A stretch of DNA of 64,000 nt, taken from the NCBI RefSeq assembly GCF_021044425.1, contig NZ_JAJNEC010000007.1, positions 310,001-374,000 of the forward strand, in the 5' to 3' direction. Below, in pieces: positions 1-7,949 of this stretch (position 1 is its first letter; each line of letters starts with the position of its first letter). The position numbers were made by a program, and so were the translations under genes. The stretch comes from Niabella pedocola (GTDB taxonomy: Bacteria; Bacteroidota; Bacteroidia; Chitinophagales; Chitinophagaceae). Below the pieces are notes generated by a model. The model saw nothing but the letters and a program-made list of their open reading frames with translations. It was not told the DNA's origin and did no database searches.

Positions 1-44
1 CCAGGTAGACTATGCCGCTCCCCCGGACATTAAATCAGCATTTT

Positions 45-638
45 ATGGTGAATATTAGAAGCTCTCTATTCCTGATGCTCCTGCTTGCCGCCGTTACGCG
101 GCTTTATGCCTGCGCCGGCCAAACGGAGGAAAATAAAAACCACCCTGCTGCTGCGGCTGCCCAGCAAGATACCATGCGTATCCGGCTCGAAAACCCGCTG
201 CAGTACAACACCGTCGCCGTTAAGAACAATGCGGTCACCAATTGCGCTACCACAGAAAAAAATTGTAAATCGGATGTGGATTTCATCACTGCTGCCCTGC
301 AGCTGCTGGAACCCGCCTACAAAGCAACGCAGCTGGAAGCGATCATTTACCAGGGTACGGCCGTATTGAACAATGCCGGTCGTGATTCCTTAAAGACAAC
401 GTATTACCTGATTAAAACAGAAAATACAGGCACATTGCAACAGCTGATTACCCGTTTGGATACAGCTAAAGAGGGTTATGTACGGAGGATGGCGAAAACA
501 GAAGCGCCCATTGCCTGTTACTTTGCCACCACTCCCAATGAAGTATTGCTGATCACGCATATCGGCGTTCCCGAATTTCAAAAGCTGAAGAATCAACCGC
601 TGGTAGCCGCGGTAAAAAAGCAGGTCGGTGGCCACTAA
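45..638 (+). CDS. exported protein of unknown function
   Basis: A 197-residue protein that I do not recognise. The ATG at 45 is preferred over the one at 12 because it begins directly with a basic residue and a hydrophobic stretch (residues 5-17). The stretch ends in LYACAG, so either a signal peptidase I site or a weak lipobox with Cys23 is possible. An Ala/Gln-rich linker (AAAAAQQ) follows, and then a soluble domain of about 150 residues with three cysteines. Upstream context is cut by the window start. Downstream lies an intergenic repeat and then ftsY on the other strand. Export is well supported; function is unknown. Confidence 0.6.
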   Translation: MVNIRSSLFLMLLLAAVTRLYACAGQTEENKNHPAAAAAQQDTMRIRLENPLQYNTVAVKNNAVTNCATTEKNCKSDVDFITAALQLLEPAYKATQLEAIIYQGTAVLNNAGRDSLKTTYYLIKTENTGTLQQLITRLDTAKEGYVRRMAKTEAPIACYFATTPNEVLLITHIGVPEFQKLKNQPLVAAVKKQVGGH

Positions 639-837
639 GGCGTTAAGAAACCAGGAAACGCTAAGGAGATTTTATTTGCCGCTGAGGCGCTGAAGTGCTT
701 CGTGTGTCTTCCAGCCTTCGGGCCTTCGTGGTTCTATCGCCACAAAGACACTAAGGCACTAAGAAACGCTAAGGTTCTTTATTTGCCGCTGAGGGCTGTA
801 GTGCTGCGTGTGTCTTCCAGCCTTTGAGCCTTCGTGG
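637..837. repeat. two-copy degenerate intergenic repeat
   Basis: Two imperfect copies, 637-731 and 753-837, share the segments AAACGCTAAGG, TTTATTTGCCGCTGAG, GTGTGTCTTCCAGCCTT and GCCTTCGTGG. The joining segment (CCACAAAGACACTAAGGCACTAAG) is partly complementary to CCTTCGTGG, so the region can fold on itself. Similar sequences built from CACGAAGGCACTAAG-like words occur between genes in many Bacteroidota. No reading frame is carried. It fills the gap between the convergent upstream gene and ftsY. Confidence 0.7.
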
Positions 838-850
838 CCCGGCCCTCCCC

Positions 851-1813
851 TTACTTATCCAGGCTAAATAAACTATCTACAAACTCGTGCTTATCAAACA
901 CCAGCAGGTCTTCCATTTTTTCACCCACACCAATAAATTTCACCGGTATTTTAAACTGATCGGCAATTGCCAAAACCACCCCACCTTTTGCGGTGCCATC
1001 CAGTTTGGTAATGGCCAGCGCAGTTACATCCGTGGCAGCAGTAAAATGTTTGGCCTGCTCCAATGCGTTTTGCCCGGTAGAGCCGTCCAGCACCAGCAAT
1101 ACTTCCTGCGGAGCCGAAGGAATAAATTTCTGGATCACCCGTTTGATCTTATTCAGCTCATCCATCAGGTGCGCTTTGTTATGCAAACGGCCGGCGGTAT
1201 CAATGATCACCACATCGCTCCCCCTGCTTACGGCACTTTGTGCGGTATCAAAAGCCACTGCTGCAGGGTCACTGCCCATGGCCTGTTTTACAATGGGCAC
1301 CCCCACGCGGTCGCTCCAGATAGTGAGCTGGTCTACCGCCGCTGCACGGAAGGTATCCGCAGCACCCAGTAGTACGTTCTTACCCGCTTTTTTAAAATTA
1401 TAGGCCAGTTTGCCAATGGTGGTGGTTTTTCCAACACCATTTACCCCTACTACAAGGATGATATACGGTTTGGCAGGCAGCTCGCTTTCAAAGGTATAGC
1501 TCGACCCCGAAGGAGCCTCCACGAGTACGCCCTCTATCTCTTCCTGCAGGATCCGGTTCAGCTCACTGGTGCCCATATATTTATCCTTAGCCACCCGCTT
1601 CTCTACCCGTTCAATAATGCGCACGGTGGTTTCAATACCCACATCGGCCCCTACCAGTGCTTCTTCCAGGCTGTCCAGCACCTCTTCGTCTACCGTGCTC
1701 TTCCCGGCAATTGCCTTACCTATTTTTGAGAGAAAGCCTTCCTTGGTTTTTTGCAATCCCTGGTCCAGCGATTCCTTTTCTTTCTTTCCAAATAACTTTC
1801 CAAAAAAACTCAT
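851..1813 (-). CDS. ftsY: FtsY, signal recognition particle receptor GTPase
   Basis: FtsY docks the SRP-ribosome complex at the inner membrane and, with Ffh, drives co-translational insertion of membrane proteins. The 320-residue protein has a short basic N-terminus (FGKLFGKKEKE) instead of the long acidic A domain of E. coli, then the helical N domain (about residues 25-95) and the SRP GTPase G domain. Visible G motifs are GVNGVGKTTTIGKLA (P-loop), DTFRAAA, DTAGRLHNKAHLMDEL and TKLDGTAKGG. The length is normal for Bacteroidota FtsY. The gene stands downstream of the ribosomal operon in the same direction, separated by a terminator hairpin. Confidence 0.97.
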   Translation of the reverse strand: MSFFGKLFGKKEKESLDQGLQKTKEGFLSKIGKAIAGKSTVDEEVLDSLEEALVGADVGIETTVRIIERVEKRVAKDKYMGTSELNRILQEEIEGVLVEAPSGSSYTFESELPAKPYIILVVGVNGVGKTTTIGKLAYNFKKAGKNVLLGAADTFRAAAVDQLTIWSDRVGVPIVKQAMGSDPAAVAFDTAQSAVSRGSDVVIIDTAGRLHNKAHLMDELNKIKRVIQKFIPSAPQEVLLVLDGSTGQNALEQAKHFTAATDVTALAITKLDGTAKGGVVLAIADQFKIPVKFIGVGEKMEDLLVFDKHEFVDSLFSLDK

Positions 1814-1921
1814 TTCATTTATTTGAAGCCCGCCGGAAAAGCCGGTACGGACGGATTTAAAATCTGAGGGTTGAAGGTACGGCCAAAACCATAAACGTCA
1901 AACAGCAAACCCTAAACATTA

Positions 1922-1962
1922 GAAAAAACAAAAGCCATCCGTTTTAAAAACGAACAGCTTTT
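1922..1962 (-). terminator. terminator of the rpmB-rpmG-DUF4295 operon
   Basis: On the minus strand a 16-bp imperfect stem with several G-T pairs is formed by 1947-1962 and 1930-1945, followed by a T-rich run (TTTTGTTTTTTCT). It lies 25 bases after the stop of the DUF4295 gene and before ftsY. Confidence 0.6.
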
Positions 1963-1986
1963 TAATATTGTAATGAAAGCAGGAGC

Positions 1987-2160
1987 TTATTTCTGAGCTA
2001 AAAAATCTTTAACTTTCTCCTTGTGAACGATCTGCTCCTTAAAGGTATAGGCACCTGTTTTGGGGCTGCGGATCGCACGGATCACCTTCGTCCAGTTTTT
2101 AGACTCTGCTGCTGCTTTAGCATCTTTTACCTTCGCGTTCTTTGAAGCTGCTTTTGCCAT
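1987..2160 (-). CDS. DUF4295 small basic protein of the ribosomal operon
   Basis: A 57-residue, lysine- and alanine-rich protein beginning MAKAASKNAKVKDAKAAAES and ending KVKDFLAQK. It matches the DUF4295 family, which in Bacteroidota is encoded directly after rpmG. The 90-base gap to rpmG and identical orientation support a shared transcript. The charge and position suggest a ribosome-associated protein, but no function is proven. The gene is easily missed because of its length. Confidence 0.88.
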   Translation of the reverse strand: MAKAASKNAKVKDAKAAAESKNWTKVIRAIRSPKTGAYTFKEQIVHKEKVKDFLAQK

Positions 2161-2250
2161 CTTATATTAATTTGAAAATGTGATAATTTGAAGATTTGAA
2201 AATAAATGCACCATTCTGAAATGGATACATACTCAAATTCTCAAACTAAA

Positions 2251-2439
2251 TTATTTAATTTCTTTGTGAACAGTTACTTTCTTCAGAATAGAATTGTATT
2301 TCTTCAACTCTAAACGTTCAGGGTTGTTCTTCTTATTCTTTACGGTAATGTACCGACTGGTTCCGGGTTTACCGCTGGTCTTGTGCTCGGTGCACTCCAG
2401 AATTACCTGTACCCTGTTTCCTTTTGCTTTCTTCGCCAT
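2251..2439 (-). CDS. rpmG: 50S ribosomal protein L33
   Basis: L33 sits near the E site of the large subunit. The 62-residue product MAKKAKGNRVQVILECTEHK... has the family pattern ILECTEHKTSG, then SRYITVKNKKNNPERLELKKYN. It has one Cys rather than the four-Cys zinc form, so it is probably the zinc-independent type. It lies 25 bases downstream of rpmB and upstream of the DUF4295 gene in a conserved Bacteroidota cluster. Confidence 0.97.
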   Translation of the reverse strand: MAKKAKGNRVQVILECTEHKTSGKPGTSRYITVKNKKNNPERLELKKYNSILKKVTVHKEIK

Positions 2440-2464
2440 TGTATAATGCTTTAAACTGCTTTAG

Positions 2465-2701
2465 TTAGATTTTTTCGCCTTTCGCACGCAATTCTTTCAC
2501 TACAGCATACAGACCATTTTTATTGATGGTGCGCAGGGCATCTGTAGATAATTTCAAAGTGATCCATTTGTCTTCCTCTACCAGGTAAAATTTCTTCTTT
2601 TGCAAATTAGGCAAAAAACGGCGCTTTGTCTTAATATTGGAGTGAGAAACCTTGTGGCCTCCAATTGGGGTTTTACCTGTAACCTGACATACTCTTGCCA
2701 T
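2465..2701 (-). CDS. rpmB: 50S ribosomal protein L28
   Basis: L28 is a basic protein of the large ribosomal subunit. The 78-residue product starts MARVCQVTGKTPIGGHKVSHSN, with the family features CQVTGK, the SHSNIKTKRRFLPNLQ core and the C-terminal TLKLSTDALRTINKNGL. It is the first gene of the rpmB-rpmG-DUF4295 operon. A TACCTTTG promoter box precedes it by about 22 bases. Confidence 0.97.
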   Translation of the reverse strand: MARVCQVTGKTPIGGHKVSHSNIKTKRRFLPNLQKKKFYLVEEDKWITLKLSTDALRTINKNGLYAVVKELRAKGEKI

Positions 2702-2723
2702 AATGAATAAAAATTTAGGAGTG

Positions 2724-2731
2724 CAAAGGTA
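2724..2731 (-). promoter_or_regulatory. -7 promoter box of the rpmB operon
   Basis: On the minus strand the sequence reads TACCTTTG, a full match to the Bacteroidota -7 consensus TANNTTTG, 22 bases before the rpmB start. No clear -33 TTTG is seen, so the call rests on the -7 box and its position. Confidence 0.5.
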
Positions 2732-2951
2732 GGGAATTAACCTGGCATTATGTAATAATTTTTCAATTATTTTTAAACCTTTCTGAACAGCATCTAAAAT
2801 AGCGGAGGAGCTTTGTGCGGAAACCTGCCTTTTAAAAGACCCGGTTGCACCGGCAAAAGCAGAAAAACACTGGTAATCAATAAATAAAAATCAGCATTGA
2901 TTCCCCAACAGAAATCCCCTGCCCTGCAAAGTTCACCCTTTCATTTAACAA

Positions 2952-3755
2952 CTACCGCCTTTTTTTAAAATTGGCCGCTACCTGAAGATTGAGATTGGTG
3001 CTAAAGTTCAAATGCTGCCGTTGATACCTGAAATTTCCATCCACCACCGCCGCGCCCGTATAAATATCCCAGCGGGTCATTGTTTGCGAAAAATCGGTTT
3101 TAAAATAGGCGGCATTTGTATTCAGGGCAAGGATCAGGTGCGGGGAAAACCGGTAACCGATCCGTATTCCGGAGGTTACGGTAAATGGAGTCTCCGTTCC
3201 CCGGCCGTCTAACAAAACGTTGTAGTAATTATTAGAATTCTTCCGGAGCAGGTTGGCCCGGATACCGGTTACTTCAAAATTTGTAACTCCCAGCCCCAGG
3301 CTTCCGTAAACCAAAAAATGTTTTTTTTCAAACCGGTAAACAGGCCCCGCCGTAAAGCGAAATGTTGCCGGCGACTCATACCGTTGCCATCCGTGCCCAT
3401 AAAAGTATTTATCCGTAAGTATTTCGTAATCCCCGGAATAGCGTGCTTCAAAAGACTGGTCAAGCATTGCCCGCTGCTTTTTATTGACGGCAGAAACATC
3501 AATTTGAAAATCTGCCATAAAACCCCATTTTTTGAAAACAAACACCTGGAGGGAAGGATTCAGGCCCCAGTAACGGTCCCGGTATCCTACCCGCGCATCC
3601 ATCAGATCCGCCGTTTCAGACTTCTTAAAGGGCATCGAAAGCCCACCGCCCATTCCTACAATGAGCTGCTTTTGGTACGCTGCCCATTCCTGGGCGTTAG
3701 CAGCAAGGACGCTGCTGATCAATATGGATGTAAATATGAATGTTCTCATACGCAT
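2952..3755 (-). CDS. predicted outer-membrane beta-barrel protein
   Basis: A 267-residue protein with signal peptide MRMRTFIFTSILISSVLAANAQ. The rest alternates polar and aromatic/hydrophobic residues in short strands (FKKWGFMADFQIDVS, RFTAGPVYRFEKKHFLVYGSLGLGV, TVTSGIRIGYRFSPHLILALNTNAAYF, LNFSTNLNLQVAANF), as expected for a small barrel. Its start overlaps the stop of the upstream lipoprotein gene as TAATG, so the two are probably translationally coupled. It starts either at 3755 or at the second ATG, 3749. No specific family is recognised. Confidence 0.7.
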   Translation of the reverse strand: MRMRTFIFTSILISSVLAANAQEWAAYQKQLIVGMGGGLSMPFKKSETADLMDARVGYRDRYWGLNPSLQVFVFKKWGFMADFQIDVSAVNKKQRAMLDQSFEARYSGDYEILTDKYFYGHGWQRYESPATFRFTAGPVYRFEKKHFLVYGSLGLGVTNFEVTGIRANLLRKNSNNYYNVLLDGRGTETPFTVTSGIRIGYRFSPHLILALNTNAAYFKTDFSQTMTRWDIYTGAAVVDGNFRYQRQHLNFSTNLNLQVAANFKKRR

Positions 3756-4384
3756 TATTGCAGGTAAACGGGAGCAGTGGTTTGTTCTATGATGCTGCCG
3801 CTCTTCATGGTAAAAGCCATTTTAAACTTATGCCAGCCATTGTCGGGCAACGGTTCCATGAGCAGGTATTTTTCTACCAGTGAAACATCCATTTTTTTGG
3901 AATCATTATAATTGGGATACGGCCAATACTTCAGATAATCAGCAACGGTTACATAACCTCCATTATAAATCCGGAACCGGCTGCTTACATCTGTTCCGGA
4001 AGACCATCCGCCTCCGGTTTCCTGTAAATAATCCGTTATTACTATAGACCGGATACTGTCCACAGGCATATACTCCGAATACCGGCATTGCACCTTGGTC
4101 ATTGCATGGGCGGTGTTCCATAGCACCCACCCGTTTGTTCCCTCCGTCTTTGCCAGGGTCGTTATGGCCGTAAGCTTTGCTTCAATCCCGTAGGCATTTT
4201 TATGAATGGAGGCGCCGGCATTCTCCCCGATGGGCTTTGCACCCTGCAGGTGCCGTAACTCCAGCATATTAAAATCATACCGGTAATAAAGGGTATTTAC
4301 ATTACACACACAACCTGCAAATACGGTAAAAATGTACGGAAGCATCAGTAAAATAGCTCCTTTGAAATAGATACGGCAACTCAT
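3755..4384 (-). CDS. putative lipoprotein of unknown function
   Basis: A 209-residue protein with a hydrophobic N-terminus ending in a good lipobox (TVFAGC, lipid-bearing Cys about residue 25), so it is probably anchored in the outer membrane facing the periplasm. The mature part carries no motif I recognise. It is rich in Tyr and Thr, and the C-terminus KMAFTMKSGSIIEQTTAPVYLQ looks like beta strands. It is cotranscribed with the barrel protein downstream, so the pair may form one envelope complex; that is inference. Confidence 0.65.
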   Translation of the reverse strand: MSCRIYFKGAILLMLPYIFTVFAGCVCNVNTLYYRYDFNMLELRHLQGAKPIGENAGASIHKNAYGIEAKLTAITTLAKTEGTNGWVLWNTAHAMTKVQCRYSEYMPVDSIRSIVITDYLQETGGGWSSGTDVSSRFRIYNGGYVTVADYLKYWPYPNYNDSKKMDVSLVEKYLLMEPLPDNGWHKFKMAFTMKSGSIIEQTTAPVYLQ

Positions 4385-4776
4385 AGCAGTTCATTAAACT
4401 GAATACTATAACGTGTTCTCCCGGCTATTCGCAACAATCAACCACCGGCCTACATAATTCATTCATTCCTGCCTCCCCGAAAAATTATTTATTTAATTGG
4501 AAGCCATATACTTACAATACATGTACAACAGCCTGAAGGATCATTATCCCGGCAGGTTTCCTTCTTTCACATCCAGGGCATCACCAAAAACATCGCTTAT
4601 ACTTATCTGGTGTATATACCCCGGTCCATCCGGGGCGCACTTGCATAAACAGGGCCAATACTATCCGCCCCAGCCCAACAAAGCCGCTTCTTAATTGTTG
4701 TATTTCTGGTAATTGGCGTACAAAAACGATTGCGTATTTGGTTGAAACGGCATTTTGCCCGTTACCGTAATTCAAC
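4385..4776. other. gene-free stretch upstream of lpd
   Basis: About 390 bases between the divergent lipoprotein gene and lpd. Short open frames occur on both strands (such as 4497-4694) but lack a ribosome site, a signal peptide or any recognisable composition. A TAAATTCG box at 4777-4784 is the only regulatory signal I see for lpd. Confidence 0.5.
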
Positions 4777-4784
4777 TAAATTCG
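4777..4784 (+). promoter_or_regulatory. possible -7 box for lpd
   Basis: TAAATTCG matches TANNTTTG at seven of eight positions, 40 bases before the lpd start. No strong -33 element is seen. Confidence 0.35.
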
Positions 4785-4824
4785 CACTCTCACTGATCTT
4801 TTAATTTTTTAAATAACACATTTT

Positions 4825-6228
4825 ATGGCATATGACGTGATAGTTGTAGGTAGTGGCCCGGGCGGATATGTAGCCGCTATACGCGCTTCCCAACTGGGTT
4901 TGAAAACTGCAATTATTGAAAAAGAGAGCCTGGGGGGAATTTGTTTAAACTGGGGATGTATTCCTACCAAAGCCTTATTAAAAAGTGCGCAGGTTTTTAA
5001 TGATATCCAACACGCACAGGCATATGGTATTGAGGCCTCCGGAACACCCAATTTTGAAGCTATTGTAAAACGCAGCCGTGGTGTAGCCGATAAAATGAGC
5101 AAGGGCGTTCAGTTCCTGATGAAGAAAAATAAAATTGACGTGATCATGGGATTTGGCACGTTGAAAGCCAAAGGCCAGGTAGAGGTAAAGGGTGCAGATG
5201 GAAAAACAACCCTGGTAGAAGGAAAACACATCATCCTGGCTACAGGCGGCCGGAGCCGCGAATTGCCTGCCCTGAAACAGGATGGCAAAAAGATCATTGG
5301 TTACCGTGAGGCCATGGTACTGCCCCAGCAACCTAAAAGCATTATTGTGGTAGGAAGCGGTGCCATTGGTGTGGAATTCGGTTATTTCTACAACAGCCTG
5401 GGCACTAAAGTGACCATCGTTGAATTTTTACCGCGCATTGTTCCGGTTGAAGACGAAGATATTTCAAAAGAACTGGAAAAGAACCTCAAAAAGCAGGGCA
5501 TTACGGTAATGACCAGCAGCGAGGTAACTTCTGTAGATACCTCCGGCAACGGCGTAAAAGCAAAAGTAAAAACTGCCACCGGTGAAGCAATCCTTGAGGC
5601 AGATGTGCTGCTGAGCGCTGTAGGCGTGGCTGCCAATATCGAAGGCATCGGACTGGAAACCCTGGGTGTAAAAACCGATAAAGGGAAGATCGTTGTAGAC
5701 AAATATTACAAAACCAATGTAGAGGGTGTGTATGCCATCGGTGACTGCGTTCCCGGTCAGGCCCTGGCACACGTTGCTTCAAAAGAAGGCATCATCTGCG
5801 TGGAAAATATCGCCTTTGGTGAAAAGAAATACAACCATCAGCCGGAGGCCCTGGATTACGGCAACGTACCAGGTTGTACCTATTGCTATCCGGAAATAGC
5901 CAGTGTGGGCTTTACCGAAAAGCAGGCTAAGGATGCCGGTTACGAAATAAAAGTAGGCAAGTTCCCTTTAAGCGCCAGCGGAAAGGCCAGTGCTGCCGGA
6001 CATACCGAAGGTTTTGTAAAAGTGATCTTTGATGCCAAATACGGCGAATGGCTGGGCACCCATATGATCGGCTATAATGTAACCGAGATCATCGCGGAAA
6101 CCGTTGTTGGCCGTAAGCTGGAAACCACATACCACGAAGTACTGAACAGCATTCACCCGCACCCCACGATCAGCGAAAGTGTAAAAGACGCTATTGAAGT
6201 GGCCTACGGTGAAGCCATTCACTTATAA
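4825..6228 (+). CDS. lpdA: dihydrolipoyl dehydrogenase (E3)
   Basis: A FAD enzyme that reoxidises the lipoyl groups of 2-oxoacid dehydrogenase complexes and the glycine cleavage system and reduces NAD+. The 467-residue protein has the FAD fold VIVVGSGPGGYVAAIRASQLG, the redox disulfide in GGICLNWGCIPTKALLK (about residues 36-52), the NAD-binding fold IIVVGSGAIGVEFGYFYNSLG (about 173-193), the second FAD motif GVYAIGDCV and the C-terminal catalytic HPHPTISE with His-Glu. The length is standard. It is a single gene here, far from E1/E2, and is followed by its own terminator. Confidence 0.95.
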   Translation: MAYDVIVVGSGPGGYVAAIRASQLGLKTAIIEKESLGGICLNWGCIPTKALLKSAQVFNDIQHAQAYGIEASGTPNFEAIVKRSRGVADKMSKGVQFLMKKNKIDVIMGFGTLKAKGQVEVKGADGKTTLVEGKHIILATGGRSRELPALKQDGKKIIGYREAMVLPQQPKSIIVVGSGAIGVEFGYFYNSLGTKVTIVEFLPRIVPVEDEDISKELEKNLKKQGITVMTSSEVTSVDTSGNGVKAKVKTATGEAILEADVLLSAVGVAANIEGIGLETLGVKTDKGKIVVDKYYKTNVEGVYAIGDCVPGQALAHVASKEGIICVENIAFGEKKYNHQPEALDYGNVPGCTYCYPEIASVGFTEKQAKDAGYEIKVGKFPLSASGKASAAGHTEGFVKVIFDAKYGEWLGTHMIGYNVTEIIAETVVGRKLETTYHEVLNSIHPHPTISESVKDAIEVAYGEAIHL

Positions 6229-6244
6229 TATTTACAGATGGGTT

Positions 6245-6274
6245 AAAAAGCCTTCCTGCGGGGAGGCTTTTTTT
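6245..6274 (+). terminator. intrinsic terminator after lpd
   Basis: AAAAAGCCTTCC, a TGCG loop and GGGAGGCTTTTTTT form a GC-rich stem with an uninterrupted T run, 17 bases after the lpd stop. Confidence 0.85.
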
Positions 6275-6380
6275 ATGGGCCGGGCCGTGGTACTGCGGTG
6301 CAATGCTACGCTGGCCGATGAACAGCCAGTTTGATAATTACTGGGAAGATTGTAACTTTGAAGAACAAACAATAATTGTA

Positions 6381-6611
6381 ATGGACATCTCTTCCTACAT
6401 AGAAATCCGCCCTGAAATTATGATGGGCAAGCCCGTGATCAAAGGTACCCGCATCACTGTAGAGATGATTCTTGAGTCACTTGGCGCTGGTGAGACAGCC
6501 GACAATCTCCTTGAATCTTATCCAAGATTGACCAAAGAAGCGATCTCTGCTGCGCTATTTTTTGCAGTTGAAGCATTGAAAACTGAACGCATCTATCCTG
6601 TAGCGGTATGA
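6381..6611 (+). CDS. DUF433 antitoxin-like protein
   Basis: A 76-residue protein with the DUF433 pattern: IEIRPEIMMGKPVIKGTRITVEMILESLGAG, then LLESYPRLTKEAISAALFFA. DUF433 is a small winged-helix-like fold found as the antitoxin partner of PIN-like toxins. The ATG at 6381 is chosen because the family begins just before the IEIRPEI segment; 26 further in-frame codons upstream look non-coding. Its stop overlaps the start of the next gene (ATGA), the usual arrangement for a coupled toxin-antitoxin pair. Confidence 0.85.
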   Translation: MDISSYIEIRPEIMMGKPVIKGTRITVEMILESLGAGETADNLLESYPRLTKEAISAALFFAVEALKTERIYPVAV

Positions 6612-6958
6612 AATTCTTAGCAGACGAAGGCGTTGACAGAAGTACTGTAAACTGCCTTCGCAGGTTGAATTTTGATGTATATTATGTTATCGATGAAATA
6701 CGATCGCTTGATGATGAAACATTACTACAAATTGCTGCAGAGGAAAAAAGAATCCTTATTACAAGAGACAAGGACTTTGGCGAGTTGGTCTTCCGGCTCA
6801 ACCAGGTGCATTGCGGTGTTGTCTTATTAAGACTGGAAGGATGCACAACGCAGGAGCGGACAACTATAGTATGTTCTTTAACGGAAAAATACCAGCATCA
6901 ATTACCTAATGCTTTTACGGTTATACAAAAAGAGGCGATCCGTATCCGGAAGGTTTAA
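6608..6958 (+). CDS. DUF5615 PIN-like toxin candidate
   Basis: A 116-residue protein of the DUF5615/Mut7-C-like PIN group. Acidic residues typical of the nuclease site are present: MKFLADEGVD near the N-terminus, DDETLLQIAAEEKRILITRDKDFGELV in the middle (TRDKDFG is the family hallmark). It partners the DUF433 protein, overlapping it by four bases. Members are presumed RNases, but toxicity has rarely been shown. The pair sits between lpd and an unrelated gene. Confidence 0.82.
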   Translation: MKFLADEGVDRSTVNCLRRLNFDVYYVIDEIRSLDDETLLQIAAEEKRILITRDKDFGELVFRLNQVHCGVVLLRLEGCTTQERTTIVCSLTEKYQHQLPNAFTVIQKEAIRIRKV

Positions 6959-6996
6959 AATGAGTTTTTTGATCATTTCCACAACCAGGCCTGCAA

Positions 6997-7024
6997 CAAA
7001 AAAGCAGGCAACTATTGCCTGCTT
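6997..7024 (-). terminator. terminator of the 7054-7632 gene
   Basis: AAGCAGGCA (7002-7010) pairs with TGCCTGCTT (7016-7024). On the minus strand the stem is followed by a TTTTTTG tract. It may also end the incoming plus-strand DUF5615 transcript. Confidence 0.7.
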
Positions 7025-7053
7025 ACCCGGTTCACAAATCTAAAAAAATCAAC

Positions 7054-7632
7054 CTATCTGCCCAAACCAATATTGTAAGCCACGCCTACCCCAATGCTTC
7101 CGGCATTGTACTTTTGGGTAGCATTACCAATATTGATCTTACCATCATCCCCGGTAAATACCTTCGTGTAATGCGCAAACACATTCCAGTTGCGGTTATG
7201 CCATCCTAGTTCAGGTTTTAGATAAAACCCGCCGTCCGGACGGTTTACACTGCTGTTACTGGCAACTTTCTCATCGCCGGTAATAAATCCATATCCCAGG
7301 TCGGTACCTACATAAATACCTTTTGCCTGCGGATAGTAACGAACCAGTGCAGCCACCGGCACTACTCCGAAACTATTGTTTTGAAGTGTTGTGCCGCCCA
7401 GGTCATTGTCTTTACCAAAAAAATGATTGTAACCGGTGGCAACACCCAACCCTACATGCGGCGTAATCAGGTTCTGATACGATACGTCTACGCCCAGGTT
7501 TGCCGCAGCATTTTCATTGGGCACTGCTGCGCCTCCCATTACACCCACTTTAAGGGTATTCTTCATACTTTGCGCCTGTACAAAACTGATGGATAAAATA
7601 CCCATCGCTGCTGCTAAAACTACCTTTTTCAT
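7054..7632 (-). CDS. predicted outer-membrane beta-barrel protein
   Basis: A 192-residue protein starting MKKVVLAAAMGILSISFVQAQ, a standard signal peptide cut after AQ. In-frame codons upstream to 7770 are rejected because they bury this signal peptide. The mature part has alternating strands (LKVGVMGGAAVP, VGLGVATGYNHFFG, GIYVGTDLGYGFITGD, NWNVFAHYTKVFTGDD) and ends GSIGVGVAYNIGLGR with the C-terminal aromatic-poor strand. The fold resembles the OmpW/OmpA-like small barrels annotated as porin family proteins. It is a single gene, divergent from dctA. Confidence 0.72.
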   Translation of the reverse strand: MKKVVLAAAMGILSISFVQAQSMKNTLKVGVMGGAAVPNENAAANLGVDVSYQNLITPHVGLGVATGYNHFFGKDNDLGGTTLQNNSFGVVPVAALVRYYPQAKGIYVGTDLGYGFITGDEKVASNSSVNRPDGGFYLKPELGWHNRNWNVFAHYTKVFTGDDGKINIGNATQKYNAGSIGVGVAYNIGLGR

Positions 7633-7789
7633 AACTATAAGATTTAATCTACATAAATAACAACAAAGAACGCTGCAGGTTTTTAAAAGAACCGGAACTG
7701 GATCCAGATCAAGTTTTACTGCAGGGTACGTATAAGCTATAAGAAAAAACAATACCAATTTTTTATACATACATGTTGTAGTGCATTTC

Positions 7790-7821
7790 TTACAGGCGGT
7801 GTATGATACATGCGCCTGTAA
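7790..7821. promoter_or_regulatory. long interrupted palindrome between divergent genes
   Basis: TTACAGGCG (7790-7798) and CGCCTGTAA (7813-7821) are exact inverted repeats, and the spacer has a second inverted pair TGTAT/ATACA. There is no T run on either side, so a terminator is unlikely. The position between the divergent barrel gene and dctA fits an operator or an mRNA structure. Confidence 0.45.
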
Positions 7822-7949
7822 ATCAAAAGCAACCCGCTGTTATAAGTTTAATCCTCTTTTCAGCACAACCCGCAATAACAATCATTTGTATGTTCTTAAA
7901 AATTATAGTGTCTCATTTTAAATTTATTTATCTTGTTGGGCAAAAACGA

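Noticed and set aside
4497..4775. Short overlapping frames on both strands upstream of lpd
   Set aside because: No ribosome site, signal peptide or family feature; promoter region of lpd.
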